From assembly GCA_002402585.1 (NCBI GenBank), contig DHGC01000054.1, positions 11,022 to 75,021 on the forward strand: DNA of 64,000 bases, in the 5' to 3' direction. The notes under the pieces were generated by a model that was given only the letters and a program-made list of their open reading frames with translations, was not told the DNA's origin and searched no databases. This document shows, one piece after another, positions 7,699 to 16,551 of this stretch; positions within the stretch are counted from its first letter, which is position 1, and each line of letters starts with the position of its first letter. A program made the position numbers and the translations under genes. The stretch comes from Erysipelotrichaceae bacterium UBA4808. Its GTDB lineage: Bacteria > Bacillota_I > Bacilli_A > Erysipelotrichales > Erysipelotrichaceae.

Positions 7699-8985
7699 TT
7701 AATCAAGTTTAGCAAGACCTGTCATTTTTACCAATGCCGTAGGCATTTTCAATATGTTTTCTCCGAGATGCAGAATGTCTTCAAATTGAATCGATTTAAG
7801 AATTGCAATTGAATCCATCATCTCCACCTTATTGAAGTGTGATCGCAACAACGTGATGGCATAATCATCTTGGTCATCAAAGCTACGCAACATTTGTGCA
7901 TAGTATCGACGTTTCAACAAATCGAAAGCTTGCTTAAAGCGATTGAGATCTGTTTTCAAATTAGTTTGAACCAAATCAATGAAATCATGCTCATCATCAT
8001 TCTCCCCATAGAACATCACAAAGCCATATTCACGATTGACTTCGACTTCATAGCCAAAATACTCCGCAATACGATTGCTTTCCATCCATGTTTCATAAGC
8101 AGGATTCGTGGGTGAGAAGATCAATTCAAGGAAGAGTCGATACTGCCATTCTTTTTCAATATTCTGCTTTGGATCTTCTGAATAATCATTCAACTTGTAT
8201 GAATAAGTTAGTTTTGATGCTTGAATATCCATCTCAAATTGATGGAAAGGACGAACCACTTCGTTTGGTTCGACTTCGAGCACACGTTTGATTTCATGTT
8301 TCGGTTCAAACGTTTTTTGATTCTGATTATCTTCGACCCACTGATAAATCAAATCCGGTGCAAGTGGCGTCACACATACAAGTGTTGCATTCGCAGGATG
8401 ATAATTCAAGCGATAGGCATCCATTAAATCTTCTTTACGTGTTGCATTAACCGACTCTTCTGTTCCTCCAATATCCAAACGTATTGGATGATTGGCATAT
8501 AATGAATGATAGGTTTCTGCCATTAAGCGTTGTTCAGGCATTTGTTTATACATTCGCAATTCTTGCGTGATGATGCCTTTTTCTTTTTCTACGGAAGCTT
8601 CCGTGATGCATAGATTTTGAACAAAATCCAATAATAGATTTAATGGTTTTTGAAGTGCCTTCTTACTGGAATTGAAATAGTAGACAGTCTCATTGTATGA
8701 AGTAAATGCATTGACATTGCTCGATAGATGACTAAAGCTTTGCATGATGTCGATGCCTCCGGGATTCTCAAAGAGTTTGTGTTCTAAGAAATGTGCGACA
8801 CCGGATGGGAATTGTTTGATTTCGTTATCCGCCTTTTGGACCAAATCAAAAGATCCAAACGGAAAGCCAAGATAAAATACGGAGGATTGATAATCAATCT
8901 TTTGTATCACATAAATCTTCAACCCATTCTCAAGTTCGAACACATCATAATGTTCGTTGATATCATCAAATATTTTACGCATCAA
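7699..8985 (-). CDS. ymfH: M16-family zinc peptidase, YmfH type (catalytic partner)
   Basis: Pitrilysin-like metallopeptidase of 428 residues. The inverted zinc motif HFLEH is at 65-69, and a third ligand is expected at Glu142 in TQELRM, so it should be active. The M16 C-terminal domain follows. It overlaps the inactive-looking YmfF-type gene by 4 bp. Such pairs work as heterodimers in related families. The spoIIIE-BMP transporter-ymfF-ymfH order is conserved in several Bacilli, although pncB is inserted here. The substrate is unknown. Confidence 0.88.
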   Translation of the reverse strand: MMRKIFDDINEHYDVFELENGLKIYVIQKIDYQSSVFYLGFPFGSFDLVQKADNEIKQFPSGVAHFLEHKLFENPGGIDIMQSFSHLSSNVNAFTSYNETVYYFNSSKKALQKPLNLLLDFVQNLCITEASVEKEKGIITQELRMYKQMPEQRLMAETYHSLYANHPIRLDIGGTEESVNATRKEDLMDAYRLNYHPANATLVCVTPLAPDLIYQWVEDNQNQKTFEPKHEIKRVLEVEPNEVVRPFHQFEMDIQASKLTYSYKLNDYSEDPKQNIEKEWQYRLFLELIFSPTNPAYETWMESNRIAEYFGYEVEVNREYGFVMFYGENDDEHDFIDLVQTNLKTDLNRFKQAFDLLKRRYYAQMLRSFDDQDDYAITLLRSHFNKVEMMDSIAILKSIQFEDILHLGENILKMPTALVKMTGLAKLD

Positions 8986-10208
8986 TTCTTACCTCTGATT
9001 GTATATTGACCGATTAATTCGATCTTCTGTGCGATCGCTTCGATATCATTTTTACTGACATTTCGGATTGCTTTAATGGTTGCCTTCAAATTCAAATCAT
9101 GTTGGGTATAACCTCTTTGGTACATGAAGTTCAAGTATGCATACGGTTCATCAATCATGGACTCAAGTCCATTGATAAACATCTTTTGAGCTGTTTTTAA
9201 CAAAGCTTGGCTAAATTTGCCTTTGGCCAGTTTGATTCTTTGTAACTCAATCAACATCTCTACTTCATCCAAATCCTTATGATTGATCCCGGTTTGAATC
9301 GCCATCACACCATCAAAATTGAAGGAGCTCGCACTGATTGAGTAACACAAACTACGCTTCTCGCGGATTTCCTGAAATAATAAGGAGTTTGGTAACTGAC
9401 CCAACATGATCACATATAAACGCATGGCCAAATAATCTGGATCGTTGTACGCCGTATGCGTCGCATACAGTTGCGTGAATGTCGTTTGACTAGTCTCTTT
9501 CTGAATCGTTGCCTTAAATGAATGACGTGGCTGGAAAACATAAGCTGACGGCAAGATATCTAGAGTTTGATTGAACGTCAATTGCTTTTGCAATTTCTTT
9601 TGATCCAAGCCTTTGAAATCACCCATGATAAGGATCATCGGCTGAACCTGTTTTAATAGCTCTTGATGATACGCTTTCAGTGCATCCAACTCAATGGATT
9701 CAATCACGTCGATGTTTCCTTGACTGAAAACGGCAAGTGGCGTATCTTTACCAACGCCTTCACACACGCGAATGATGCCTAAATGGCTTGGCTTATCCTG
9801 GATACGCTTCAAACTAGCTATCAAATTCTTCTTTGCTTCACATAAACTGGCTTCATTTATCAAAGGGCGACGAACACAATCCATTAAGAATCGAGCAGCC
9901 TCTTGGATGTGTGGCTGATCGGTGTAACGTTCATTCAAAGTACGGATACGAATTTCGATGACATGAGCCGCTCCGAATGTCGTTGTCTTACTGCTGAGAC
10001 TCAATCCGAAAAGTGCATCCATCTGATTTGACATCAGTTGTTTACTCGGATACATCTCAGATCGATCACTCATCATGTAAGACAGTATGTTATTCATACT
10101 CACATTGGGCTCAACATTTTCTACCGCAAAGCGTATCGAAATGATCATATCTTTGAATTTATCCGTATTGATCCAATTAAACGGTAAATCTTGCTTAATT
10201 TTAAACAT
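8982..10208 (-). CDS. ymfF: M16-family peptidase homologue, YmfF type (non-catalytic partner)
   Basis: The 408-residue M16-like protein keeps the fold (DRSEMYPSKQLMSNQMDALFG N-terminal block, REKRSLCYSISAS C-terminal block) but has no HxxEH motif. It should be the structural half of a heterodimer with the downstream YmfH-type peptidase, with which it overlaps by ATGA. The start at 10208 has AGGAG 8 bases upstream. The gene is divergent from pncB across 79 bp. Confidence 0.85.
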   Translation of the reverse strand: MFKIKQDLPFNWINTDKFKDMIISIRFAVENVEPNVSMNNILSYMMSDRSEMYPSKQLMSNQMDALFGLSLSSKTTTFGAAHVIEIRIRTLNERYTDQPHIQEAARFLMDCVRRPLINEASLCEAKKNLIASLKRIQDKPSHLGIIRVCEGVGKDTPLAVFSQGNIDVIESIELDALKAYHQELLKQVQPMILIMGDFKGLDQKKLQKQLTFNQTLDILPSAYVFQPRHSFKATIQKETSQTTFTQLYATHTAYNDPDYLAMRLYVIMLGQLPNSLLFQEIREKRSLCYSISASSFNFDGVMAIQTGINHKDLDEVEMLIELQRIKLAKGKFSQALLKTAQKMFINGLESMIDEPYAYLNFMYQRGYTQHDLNLKATIKAIRNVSKNDIEAIAQKIELIGQYTIRGKN

Positions 10209-10231
10209 TGAAAACTCCTCTTCTTCTATCG

Positions 10232-10240
10232 TGATATAAT
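10232..10240 (+). promoter_or_regulatory. Extended -10 promoter for pncB
   Basis: TGA-TATAAT ends 47 bases before the pncB ATG. The -35 match is weak. The leader would be about 40 bases. Confidence 0.5.
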
Positions 10241-10255
10241 GACTTCATATGCATC

Positions 10256-10264
10256 ATCATACCA
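10256..10264 (-). promoter_or_regulatory. Promoter for ymfF-ymfH
   Basis: The minus strand reads TGG-TATGAT, an extended -10, about 48 bases before the ymfF ATG. It is divergent from and very close to the pncB promoter. Confidence 0.4.
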
Positions 10265-10287
10265 CAGAATAGGAAAACGCACTTAAT

Positions 10288-11730
10288 ATGGACTCTTTCA
10301 AACACTCTGCTTTACTTACCGATCTTTATGAATTCACAATGGCATATACCTACTTCAAACAAAATAGACATGAGGACATTGCATATTTTGATATGTTTGT
10401 ACGTACGATTCCAAATCAAGGTGGTTACATCCTATTTAATGGTCTCAATCAATTGATTGATCAGATTAATAACTACACAATCACAGATGAGGATTGTGCC
10501 TATTTAAGATCCACAGGCTTCTTTGACGAAGAATTTCTAACATACTTAAGTAATCTTAAATTATGCTTAGACATTTGGGCGATCGAAGAAGGTACACCTG
10601 TATTTGCAAATGAGCCCTTGGTTACGGTACGTGGACCATTGCTACAGACGCAATTGATTGAAACACTCTTATTACTTAGTATCAACTATGCGACTTTGGT
10701 CACAACCAAAGCGCGGCGCATCGTTGAAGCTGCAAAACACCGTTCAGTTTTAGAGTTCGGTGTCCGTCGTGCTCAAGGCATTGATGCATCGGTTGAAGGT
10801 GCACGCGCAGCTTACATTGCGGGTGCGATTGGAACTTCGAATACCTTAGCTGGGCAGATCCATGGCATCCCTGTCTCTGGAACGATGGCCCATAGTTTTG
10901 TTCAAATGCACGAGAGTGAATATGAAGCTTTTTTGGAATATGTTAAGGTTCAACCAAATAATTCAGTATTGCTTGTGGATACCTATGACACTTTACATAG
11001 CGGTATCCCCAATGCGATCAAAGTAGCAAAAGATTATTTGATTCCGAACGGTTATCGCTTAAAAGGTATTCGCCTCGATAGTGGTGATTTGGCATATTTA
11101 TCCAAAAAAGCACGCATCGCATTGGATGAGGCTGGATTACAGGATTGCAAGATCATTGCATCCAACTCATTAAGCGAAGACATCATTGATGATCTTCTCG
11201 TTCAAGATGCTCAAATCGATGTATTTGGCGTTGGAGAAAACTTGATTACTTCAAGCTCACACCCCGTATTGGGTGGTGTATACAAAGTTGTGGCGTATGA
11301 AAAGGATGAACAAATCATCCCCACCATCAAACTCAGTGAAAATATTGAAAAAATCACAAATCCTGGGTTTAAGAAGTTGATTCGTTTCTACGACAATGAA
11401 TCCAATAAAGCCATTGGTGATTTGATTTGTTTAGCGGATGAAGTCATCCCACTTGACACTTACACACTTTTCGATCCGATCGCGCCTTGGAAAAAGAAAG
11501 AAATTTCGAATTACCATTATAAACAACTGCAAAGACCCATATTTGTAAATGGTAGTTGTGTCTATAGAGTAAAATCGACAGAAGAAACACGAAATTTCTG
11601 TACTGAACAGATGAATACCATATGGGATGAAGTTAAACGTTTGCGCTTTCCTCATAAATATTATGTCGACTTATCTGAAAACCTCTACAACTTGAAGAAT
11701 GATCTCATTCAAAAAAATAAGAAGGCATAA
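10288..11730 (+). CDS. pncB: Nicotinate phosphoribosyltransferase
   Basis: Makes nicotinate mononucleotide from nicotinate and PRPP, the entry step of NAD salvage. The 480-residue protein shows the NAPRTase motifs EFGVRRAQG (156-164), a substrate His in SGTMAHSF (197-204), and the KGIRLDSGDLAYLS and GVGENLITS blocks. It is a monocistronic plus-strand gene between divergent ymfF and convergent nupQ. The ribosome site is weak (AGGAAA, spaced about 11). It links in function to pncC and nadD elsewhere in the window. Confidence 0.95.
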   Translation: MDSFKHSALLTDLYEFTMAYTYFKQNRHEDIAYFDMFVRTIPNQGGYILFNGLNQLIDQINNYTITDEDCAYLRSTGFFDEEFLTYLSNLKLCLDIWAIEEGTPVFANEPLVTVRGPLLQTQLIETLLLLSINYATLVTTKARRIVEAAKHRSVLEFGVRRAQGIDASVEGARAAYIAGAIGTSNTLAGQIHGIPVSGTMAHSFVQMHESEYEAFLEYVKVQPNNSVLLVDTYDTLHSGIPNAIKVAKDYLIPNGYRLKGIRLDSGDLAYLSKKARIALDEAGLQDCKIIASNSLSEDIIDDLLVQDAQIDVFGVGENLITSSSHPVLGGVYKVVAYEKDEQIIPTIKLSENIEKITNPGFKKLIRFYDNESNKAIGDLICLADEVIPLDTYTLFDPIAPWKKKEISNYHYKQLQRPIFVNGSCVYRVKSTEETRNFCTEQMNTIWDEVKRLRFPHKYYVDLSENLYNLKNDLIQKNKKA

Positions 11731-11745
11731 TGCCTTCTTATCTTT
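11719..11745. terminator. Bidirectional terminator shared by pncB and nupQ
   Basis: The arms AAGAAGGCA and TGCCTTCTT (11719-11727 and 11731-11739) flank a 3-base loop that is the pncB stop TAA. The nupQ stop lies in the right arm. T runs follow on both strands. Confidence 0.85.
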
Positions 11746-12694
11746 TTCCTGGATCGTAGGGTTCGCCCGCTGCCTTTGGCGCAGCTGATTCTTTAGATGT
11801 GAATGTCAAGACGATCAGTGTCGCAACATAAGGAACGATTTGATAGAAATACTTAGGTATGCCTAGACTCATAAAGAAATTTAAACCACTTGAATTCGAA
11901 ATCGTTTGCATCAAACCGAAGAAAGCAGCTGCAAGAACGATTTTCGATGGACGCCATTGACCAAAGATCAACACTGCCAAGGCTAAGAAACCATATCCGG
12001 ATACGACACCCGTGTACTCAACCGTACTGGGCACAATCAGAATCAAACCACCCATTCCAGCTAAGGCACCGGAAATCAAGACTCCGATATAGCGCATGCG
12101 ATTGACATTGATGCCCACCGAATCAGCTGCTTGAGGATGTTCTCCACATGCACGTAGACGTAAACCAAAACGTGTTTTAAAGAGAACATAAGATGAAATA
12201 AACAAGATACCAAAGCCAATAAAGGTTGTGATATACGTGTTCGTGAATAGAATTGGACCTAAGAACGGAATGTCTGACAGAAATGGAATCGAAGGAATTC
12301 GATAGATGTTATTGAACTTGACCCCTTCTACGCCATTGGGTGTCACGATTCGAGCAACAAAGACATGGAAGGATGTCGCAAACAGATTCAAAGCGGTACC
12401 ACTGATGACTTGATTCGCTTTTAGATTAACCGATGCGTATGCATGAAGTAATGAGAAGATGGCTCCACTTATCAAAGCAACAATCAACGCCGCAATCAAC
12501 ATTATTTGTGGTGGAAACAAATTTGGAAAGAAATACATGAAGAAGATGCCAATCGAAGCTCCAAAAACCATGATTCCTTCTAAAGCAATATTTACAATCC
12601 CACTTCGTTCAGAGAACATGCCACCCAAAGCCACAACTGTAAGTGGAATCATATATGGAATCATATTTTTAAGTAAAAATAATAGCGTATCCAT
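11738..12694 (-). CDS. nupQ: Nucleoside ABC transporter permease, NupQ type
   Basis: Membrane subunit of a BMP-family importer (BPD_transp_2 fold) with about 8-9 hydrophobic segments in 318 residues. Typical loops are ERSGIVNIALEG near 29-40 and LRACGEHPQAADSVGINV near 178-195. The start overlaps the stop of the second permease gene by one base. The gene order lipoprotein-ATPase-permease-permease matches nucleoside uptake systems (Bacillus NupNOPQ, streptococcal BmpA-NupABC). Specificity for nucleosides is inferred from family. Confidence 0.88.
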   Translation of the reverse strand: MDTLLFLLKNMIPYMIPLTVVALGGMFSERSGIVNIALEGIMVFGASIGIFFMYFFPNLFPPQIMLIAALIVALISGAIFSLLHAYASVNLKANQVISGTALNLFATSFHVFVARIVTPNGVEGVKFNNIYRIPSIPFLSDIPFLGPILFTNTYITTFIGFGILFISSYVLFKTRFGLRLRACGEHPQAADSVGINVNRMRYIGVLISGALAGMGGLILIVPSTVEYTGVVSGYGFLALAVLIFGQWRPSKIVLAAAFFGLMQTISNSSGLNFFMSLGIPKYFYQIVPYVATLIVLTFTSKESAAPKAAGEPYDPGKR

Positions 12695-13782
12695 TATTTG
12701 ACCTCCTTCTTGCTGAACAACTTGTGAATTTTGTCTCTGAACAGAAGTGAAAACGCACTGGCATAAATGATTGTGGACGTCATGATGCGAATAACCTCAT
12801 CATTGAATCCAGCTCTTGATAAAGATGAACCCGCATTGCGCAACATACTGATGAAAAAGCTCGAGAAGATGATGCCAAGTGGATTACTTAAACCCAAAAG
12901 CGCAACTGAAATTCCATCAAAGCCTTCTCTTTGAAGGACCAAGGATTGATCGAAAACCTTCGTGATGCTTGAGACATAGACAAGTGCACCACCAAGACCA
13001 GACAAAGCACCCGCGATGGTCATCGATAAGATAATGCCCTTTTTGTCATTGATGCCAGCATAACGTGCAGCTTCACGATTGAAGCCGCAAGCTTTGAGCT
13101 CATAACCAAAACTCGTCTTTTCTAGAACAATATAGATGACAATCGCAACCGCAATCGCAATGAAGATTCCAAAATCCACGGTGTTAACACCAAACAGCTT
13201 ATCCAAACCAAAGGTAGGAATACGGCTTAGCGGTACTTGAGAACGTGATGGATTAAAGCGATCTTTGATTGTAAAGACCAAATTACTAACTGTGATCATA
13301 CCGATATAATTCAACATAATTGATGATATTACTTCATTCACATTTCGATAAGCCTTGAGAACGCCACTGATCATTCCCCAGAAACCACCGACGACAACCG
13401 CTCCTAAAAGTGCAACGATCCAAAGCAATTCCAGAGGAATAAAAGTCCAACGAATGGCAATATAAGCAGCCGCAAATCCGCCCATGACGAATTGTCCAGC
13501 AGCACCAATATTGAATAAACCCGTTTTAAACGCAAAACCAACCGATAAACCTGTTAATAAAACCGGTGTCGTATAGCGAAGTATGATGCCAAAGCCTTTG
13601 ATGCCGTTGTAACGCATTCCACCCGTAATGATGGTGATAAAGCCTTCAATAGGATTCGTAGCTTGCGTCTTGATGCTTGCTGCAAACAGTAGAATCAAGA
13701 ACCCAAAAATGAAACCAATTAGGATTGCGGTCAAAGAGGCAAGAATTTTTTGGACATTTTCATTTAAGATGAACTTTTTCAT
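12694..13782 (-). CDS. nupP: Nucleoside ABC transporter permease, NupP type
   Basis: The 362-residue partner permease has a long first transmembrane region (near residues 13-35), the GLFNIGAAGQFVMGG loop, and the conserved ELKACGFNREAARYAGIN coupling loop near 229-247. It overlaps the ATPase gene upstream by 4 bp (ATGA) and nupQ downstream by one base. It forms the channel with NupQ, driven by the double ATPase. Confidence 0.88.
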   Translation of the reverse strand: MKKFILNENVQKILASLTAILIGFIFGFLILLFAASIKTQATNPIEGFITIITGGMRYNGIKGFGIILRYTTPVLLTGLSVGFAFKTGLFNIGAAGQFVMGGFAAAYIAIRWTFIPLELLWIVALLGAVVVGGFWGMISGVLKAYRNVNEVISSIMLNYIGMITVSNLVFTIKDRFNPSRSQVPLSRIPTFGLDKLFGVNTVDFGIFIAIAVAIVIYIVLEKTSFGYELKACGFNREAARYAGINDKKGIILSMTIAGALSGLGGALVYVSSITKVFDQSLVLQREGFDGISVALLGLSNPLGIIFSSFFISMLRNAGSSLSRAGFNDEVIRIMTSTIIYASAFSLLFRDKIHKLFSKKEVK

Positions 13783-15305
13783 TCAAGTACCTCACGTTTG
13801 GAACCAGACATATATAAACCCAATTCCTGTTGAGACACAACAGCTGGATCTGCTTGTCCGACCAATTCACCTTCATAGATCACAAGGATGCGATCACTTA
13901 CACTCATGACTTCAGAGAGTTCAAGCGAAACCAAAAGAATCGCCTTACCTTTATCACGATGTTCAATCAATATTCTGTGAATGTATTCAATCGCCCCAAC
14001 ATCTAAACCACGCGTTGGTTGAACTGCGATCAACACATCTGGATGTGTTTCAAGCTCACGTGCAACAATCGCTTTTTGTTGATTACCACCCGACATGCTT
14101 CGTGCGATTGAATGAGCTCCACCCCCGCTTCGAATATCGTAACGCTCAATCAATTCATCCGCATTGTCATAGATCTTTTTAAACTTCAAAAAACCCTTTG
14201 TTTGGAACTTATTTGTGTGATAATCTTGTAAAATTAAATTTTCAGCCAAATTGTAATCCAAAACCAAGCCATGTTTATGACGATCTTCGGGAATGTGTGC
14301 CATTCCCTTCACATTACGGTGACGGATTGAACTATTGGTGATGTCTTCACCTTTATAGATAATCTGCCCACTGGATACTTTCTCAAGTCCAGTCAAAGCA
14401 TAAACCAAATCTGTTTGACCATTTCCTTCAATACCTGCAATGCACAGTATTTCACCACGATGCAGCTTAAAGCTTACATCGTTGACTTTGTTCTTACCAT
14501 GCGTTTTCGATTTGACCACAAGATTCTTAACTTCTAAAACAACCTCTTTGGGTTGTGCAGGTGTTTTTTCAACTTCCAACAATACTTTACGGCCTACCAT
14601 TAATTCCGAAAGCGTTTCCTTACTGCTCACATCCACATCAACGGTATCAATATATTTACCCTTACGTAAAATCGTGACGCGATCTGCCACAGCTTTGATT
14701 TCATTCAATTTATGCGTAATAAAAATAATGGTCTTCCCTTCCGCAACCAAGTCTTTCATAATTTTCATCAGCTCATCGATTTCTTGTGGTGTTAATACAG
14801 CTGTGGGTTCATCGAAGATTAAAAGATCATTTTCACGATATAGCATCTTCAAGATTTCAACACGTTGTTGCATACCAACACTTATATCAGAAATCAAAGC
14901 GTCTGGCTCAATAAAAAGACTATACTTTTGTGATAGCTCAATAACTCTCTGACGAGCTTCATCCATAAGTAAACGGCCATATTTAACGCTCTCGACACCG
15001 AGAATGACATTCTCTAAAACAGTAAAATTATGTACTAATTTAAAATGTTGATGAACCATGCCGATTCCATAACGATTGGCATCATTCGGACTCTTAATCG
15101 AAACTTCTTCACCATTGATGATGATCTTTCCTTTTTCAGGTTTATACAAACCAAATAACACACTCATCAATGTCGATTTCCCCGCACCGTTTTCCCCTAA
15201 CAACGCATGGATCTCACCTTTTTTGACTTTCAAATCAATATCGTCATTGGCGATGATACCAGGAAAAATTTTAGTAATGCCTTGCATCTCAATTACATAT
15301 TCCAT
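13779..15305 (-). CDS. nupO: Nucleoside ABC transporter ATP-binding protein, NupO type
   Basis: Two ABC ATPase domains in one 508-residue chain. The first has Walker A GENGAGKST at 37-45, ISVGMQQRVEILK signature and LLIFDEPTAVLTP. The second has a degenerate Walker A (AGIEGNGQTD) and MSGGNQQKAIVAREL signature. This asymmetry is normal for the sugar and nucleoside class of importers. The gene is separated from the lipoprotein gene by a hairpin that should lower its expression relative to the binding protein. Confidence 0.92.
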   Translation of the reverse strand: MEYVIEMQGITKIFPGIIANDDIDLKVKKGEIHALLGENGAGKSTLMSVLFGLYKPEKGKIIINGEEVSIKSPNDANRYGIGMVHQHFKLVHNFTVLENVILGVESVKYGRLLMDEARQRVIELSQKYSLFIEPDALISDISVGMQQRVEILKMLYRENDLLIFDEPTAVLTPQEIDELMKIMKDLVAEGKTIIFITHKLNEIKAVADRVTILRKGKYIDTVDVDVSSKETLSELMVGRKVLLEVEKTPAQPKEVVLEVKNLVVKSKTHGKNKVNDVSFKLHRGEILCIAGIEGNGQTDLVYALTGLEKVSSGQIIYKGEDITNSSIRHRNVKGMAHIPEDRHKHGLVLDYNLAENLILQDYHTNKFQTKGFLKFKKIYDNADELIERYDIRSGGGAHSIARSMSGGNQQKAIVARELETHPDVLIAVQPTRGLDVGAIEYIHRILIEHRDKGKAILLVSLELSEVMSVSDRILVIYEGELVGQADPAVVSQQELGLYMSGSKREVLE

Positions 15306-15353
15306 TTCATTACTCCTTCAGGGAAATTATACATTAATCGTCTCTGAAGTGAC

Positions 15354-15381
15354 AGAAAAAAAGGTGGATTGCTCCACCTTT
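15354..15381 (-). terminator. Attenuating terminator between bmpA and nupOPQ
   Basis: The stem AAAGGTGGA / TCCACCTTT (15360-15368 and 15373-15381, loop 4) is followed on the minus strand by TTTTTTT. Partial read-through would give more lipoprotein than transporter, as is common for solute-binding proteins. Confidence 0.75.
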
Positions 15382-15386
15382 ACTGT

Positions 15387-16472
15387 TTATTCAGCTCCGA
15401 TTAAGGTAACTGTAGTTTTCGTAACTGCTAAGTCGTTGACGGATGCAGCATCCTTAACAACAACAACTTCACCGCTGACCAACTTAGCGAAGATCGCATC
15501 GTAATCAGCTTGTGTGAATGTCGAGAAACGAGAGAAATCAGCAGGTAAACCAACACCACCTACCGTAACATCTAAAGTGTCGATTACGCCACCTTTGAAG
15601 TTGCCAGCATAGAGGTCAGTCAAAGCCAATTCTACAGAAGAGGTCAAGCCCTTCATAGCAGAAGTGATAACGGAGTCAGAAAGATTGGATTGATCAACGT
15701 CAACGCCGATAACTTTCTTGTCAGCTTCTTCAGCAGCTGCCATGACGGACAAACCAGCTCCACCAGCAGCAACGAAGATCACTTCAACACCTTCAGAATA
15801 CCAACCAGAAGCCTTGACTTGGTGGTTGTTATCTGGTGCAAAACTGTTCAAGTATTCATATTTGATTGTAACATCAACGCCCAATTCAACAGCTGCCATT
15901 TCAGCGCCTTGAACGAAACCATGGCCGAAACGAACAACAGCTGGAACAGCCATACCACCCATGAACCCTAAGTTGGTCAAGCCATCTTTAACAGCAGCAT
16001 AACCAGCCAAGAAACCGGATTGTTCTTCAGCATAATAAATCGAGTAAACATTGCTCTCAATTTTGAAAGCAGAATAATCATCTGTATGTGGATCTGCATC
16101 CAACAAGATGAAATTAACTTCAGGATACATTGTTTGAGCTTCATAAATCGCACCAGCAAACATGAAACCAGGTGTTACAACAACCTTAGCTCCACCATCG
16201 ATTGCCAATGTGATCGCTTCAATATAGTCAGCAGTAGATGCAGCAGCTGGTTGGTAATATTGGTATGTCAAGCCGTTCGCTTCAGCATATGCAACAACAC
16301 CTTCCCAAGCACCTTGGTTAAAGGACTTGTCATCGATCGTACCGATATCGGTAACCAAACCAATTTCGTAACCTTTTTCTTCTTCTACCACTGCTGGTTC
16401 ATCGCTGCTACAAGCAGTCAAAGTACCGAGTGTTAGAAGAACGAGTGTAAACAGAATAAATAACTTCTTCAT
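15387..16472 (-). CDS. bmpA: BMP-family nucleoside-binding lipoprotein
   Basis: Extracytoplasmic substrate-binding protein of 361 residues, anchored by lipid at Cys21 after a signal peptide with lipobox LTAC. The BMP domain shows TDIGTIDDKSFNQGAWEG near 40-57 and GVDVDQSNL near the C-terminal half, both typical of purine nucleoside binders. It is the first gene of the transporter unit, with its own promoter, a GGAGG ribosome site 8 bases before the ATG, and an attenuating hairpin after it. Confidence 0.92.
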   Translation of the reverse strand: MKKLFILFTLVLLTLGTLTACSSDEPAVVEEEKGYEIGLVTDIGTIDDKSFNQGAWEGVVAYAEANGLTYQYYQPAAASTADYIEAITLAIDGGAKVVVTPGFMFAGAIYEAQTMYPEVNFILLDADPHTDDYSAFKIESNVYSIYYAEEQSGFLAGYAAVKDGLTNLGFMGGMAVPAVVRFGHGFVQGAEMAAVELGVDVTIKYEYLNSFAPDNNHQVKASGWYSEGVEVIFVAAGGAGLSVMAAAEEADKKVIGVDVDQSNLSDSVITSAMKGLTSSVELALTDLYAGNFKGGVIDTLDVTVGGVGLPADFSRFSTFTQADYDAIFAKLVSGEVVVVKDAASVNDLAVTKTTVTLIGAE

Positions 16473-16506
16473 CTATGTTCCTCCATTGTAGTAAAACTAC
16501 AGTTTA

Positions 16507-16535
16507 AGTTTATGCAAATTGACCCTATAAGTCAA
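16507..16535 (-). promoter_or_regulatory. Promoter of the bmpA-nupOPQ unit
   Basis: -35 TTGACT (16530-16535), 17-bp spacer, -10 TAAACT (16507-16512). The -35 lies in an inverted repeat TGAC-N7-GTCA, and a second small palindrome TGTAG-N5-CTACA sits in the leader. Both are possible regulator sites. Confidence 0.55.
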
Positions 16536-16551
16536 ATAGAACCGCTATTTC

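Noticed and set aside
14440..14952. Plus-strand 170-codon frame opposite nupO
   Set aside because: It is Ser/Thr-rich shadow coding opposite a clear ABC ATPase. No promoter or ribosome site.
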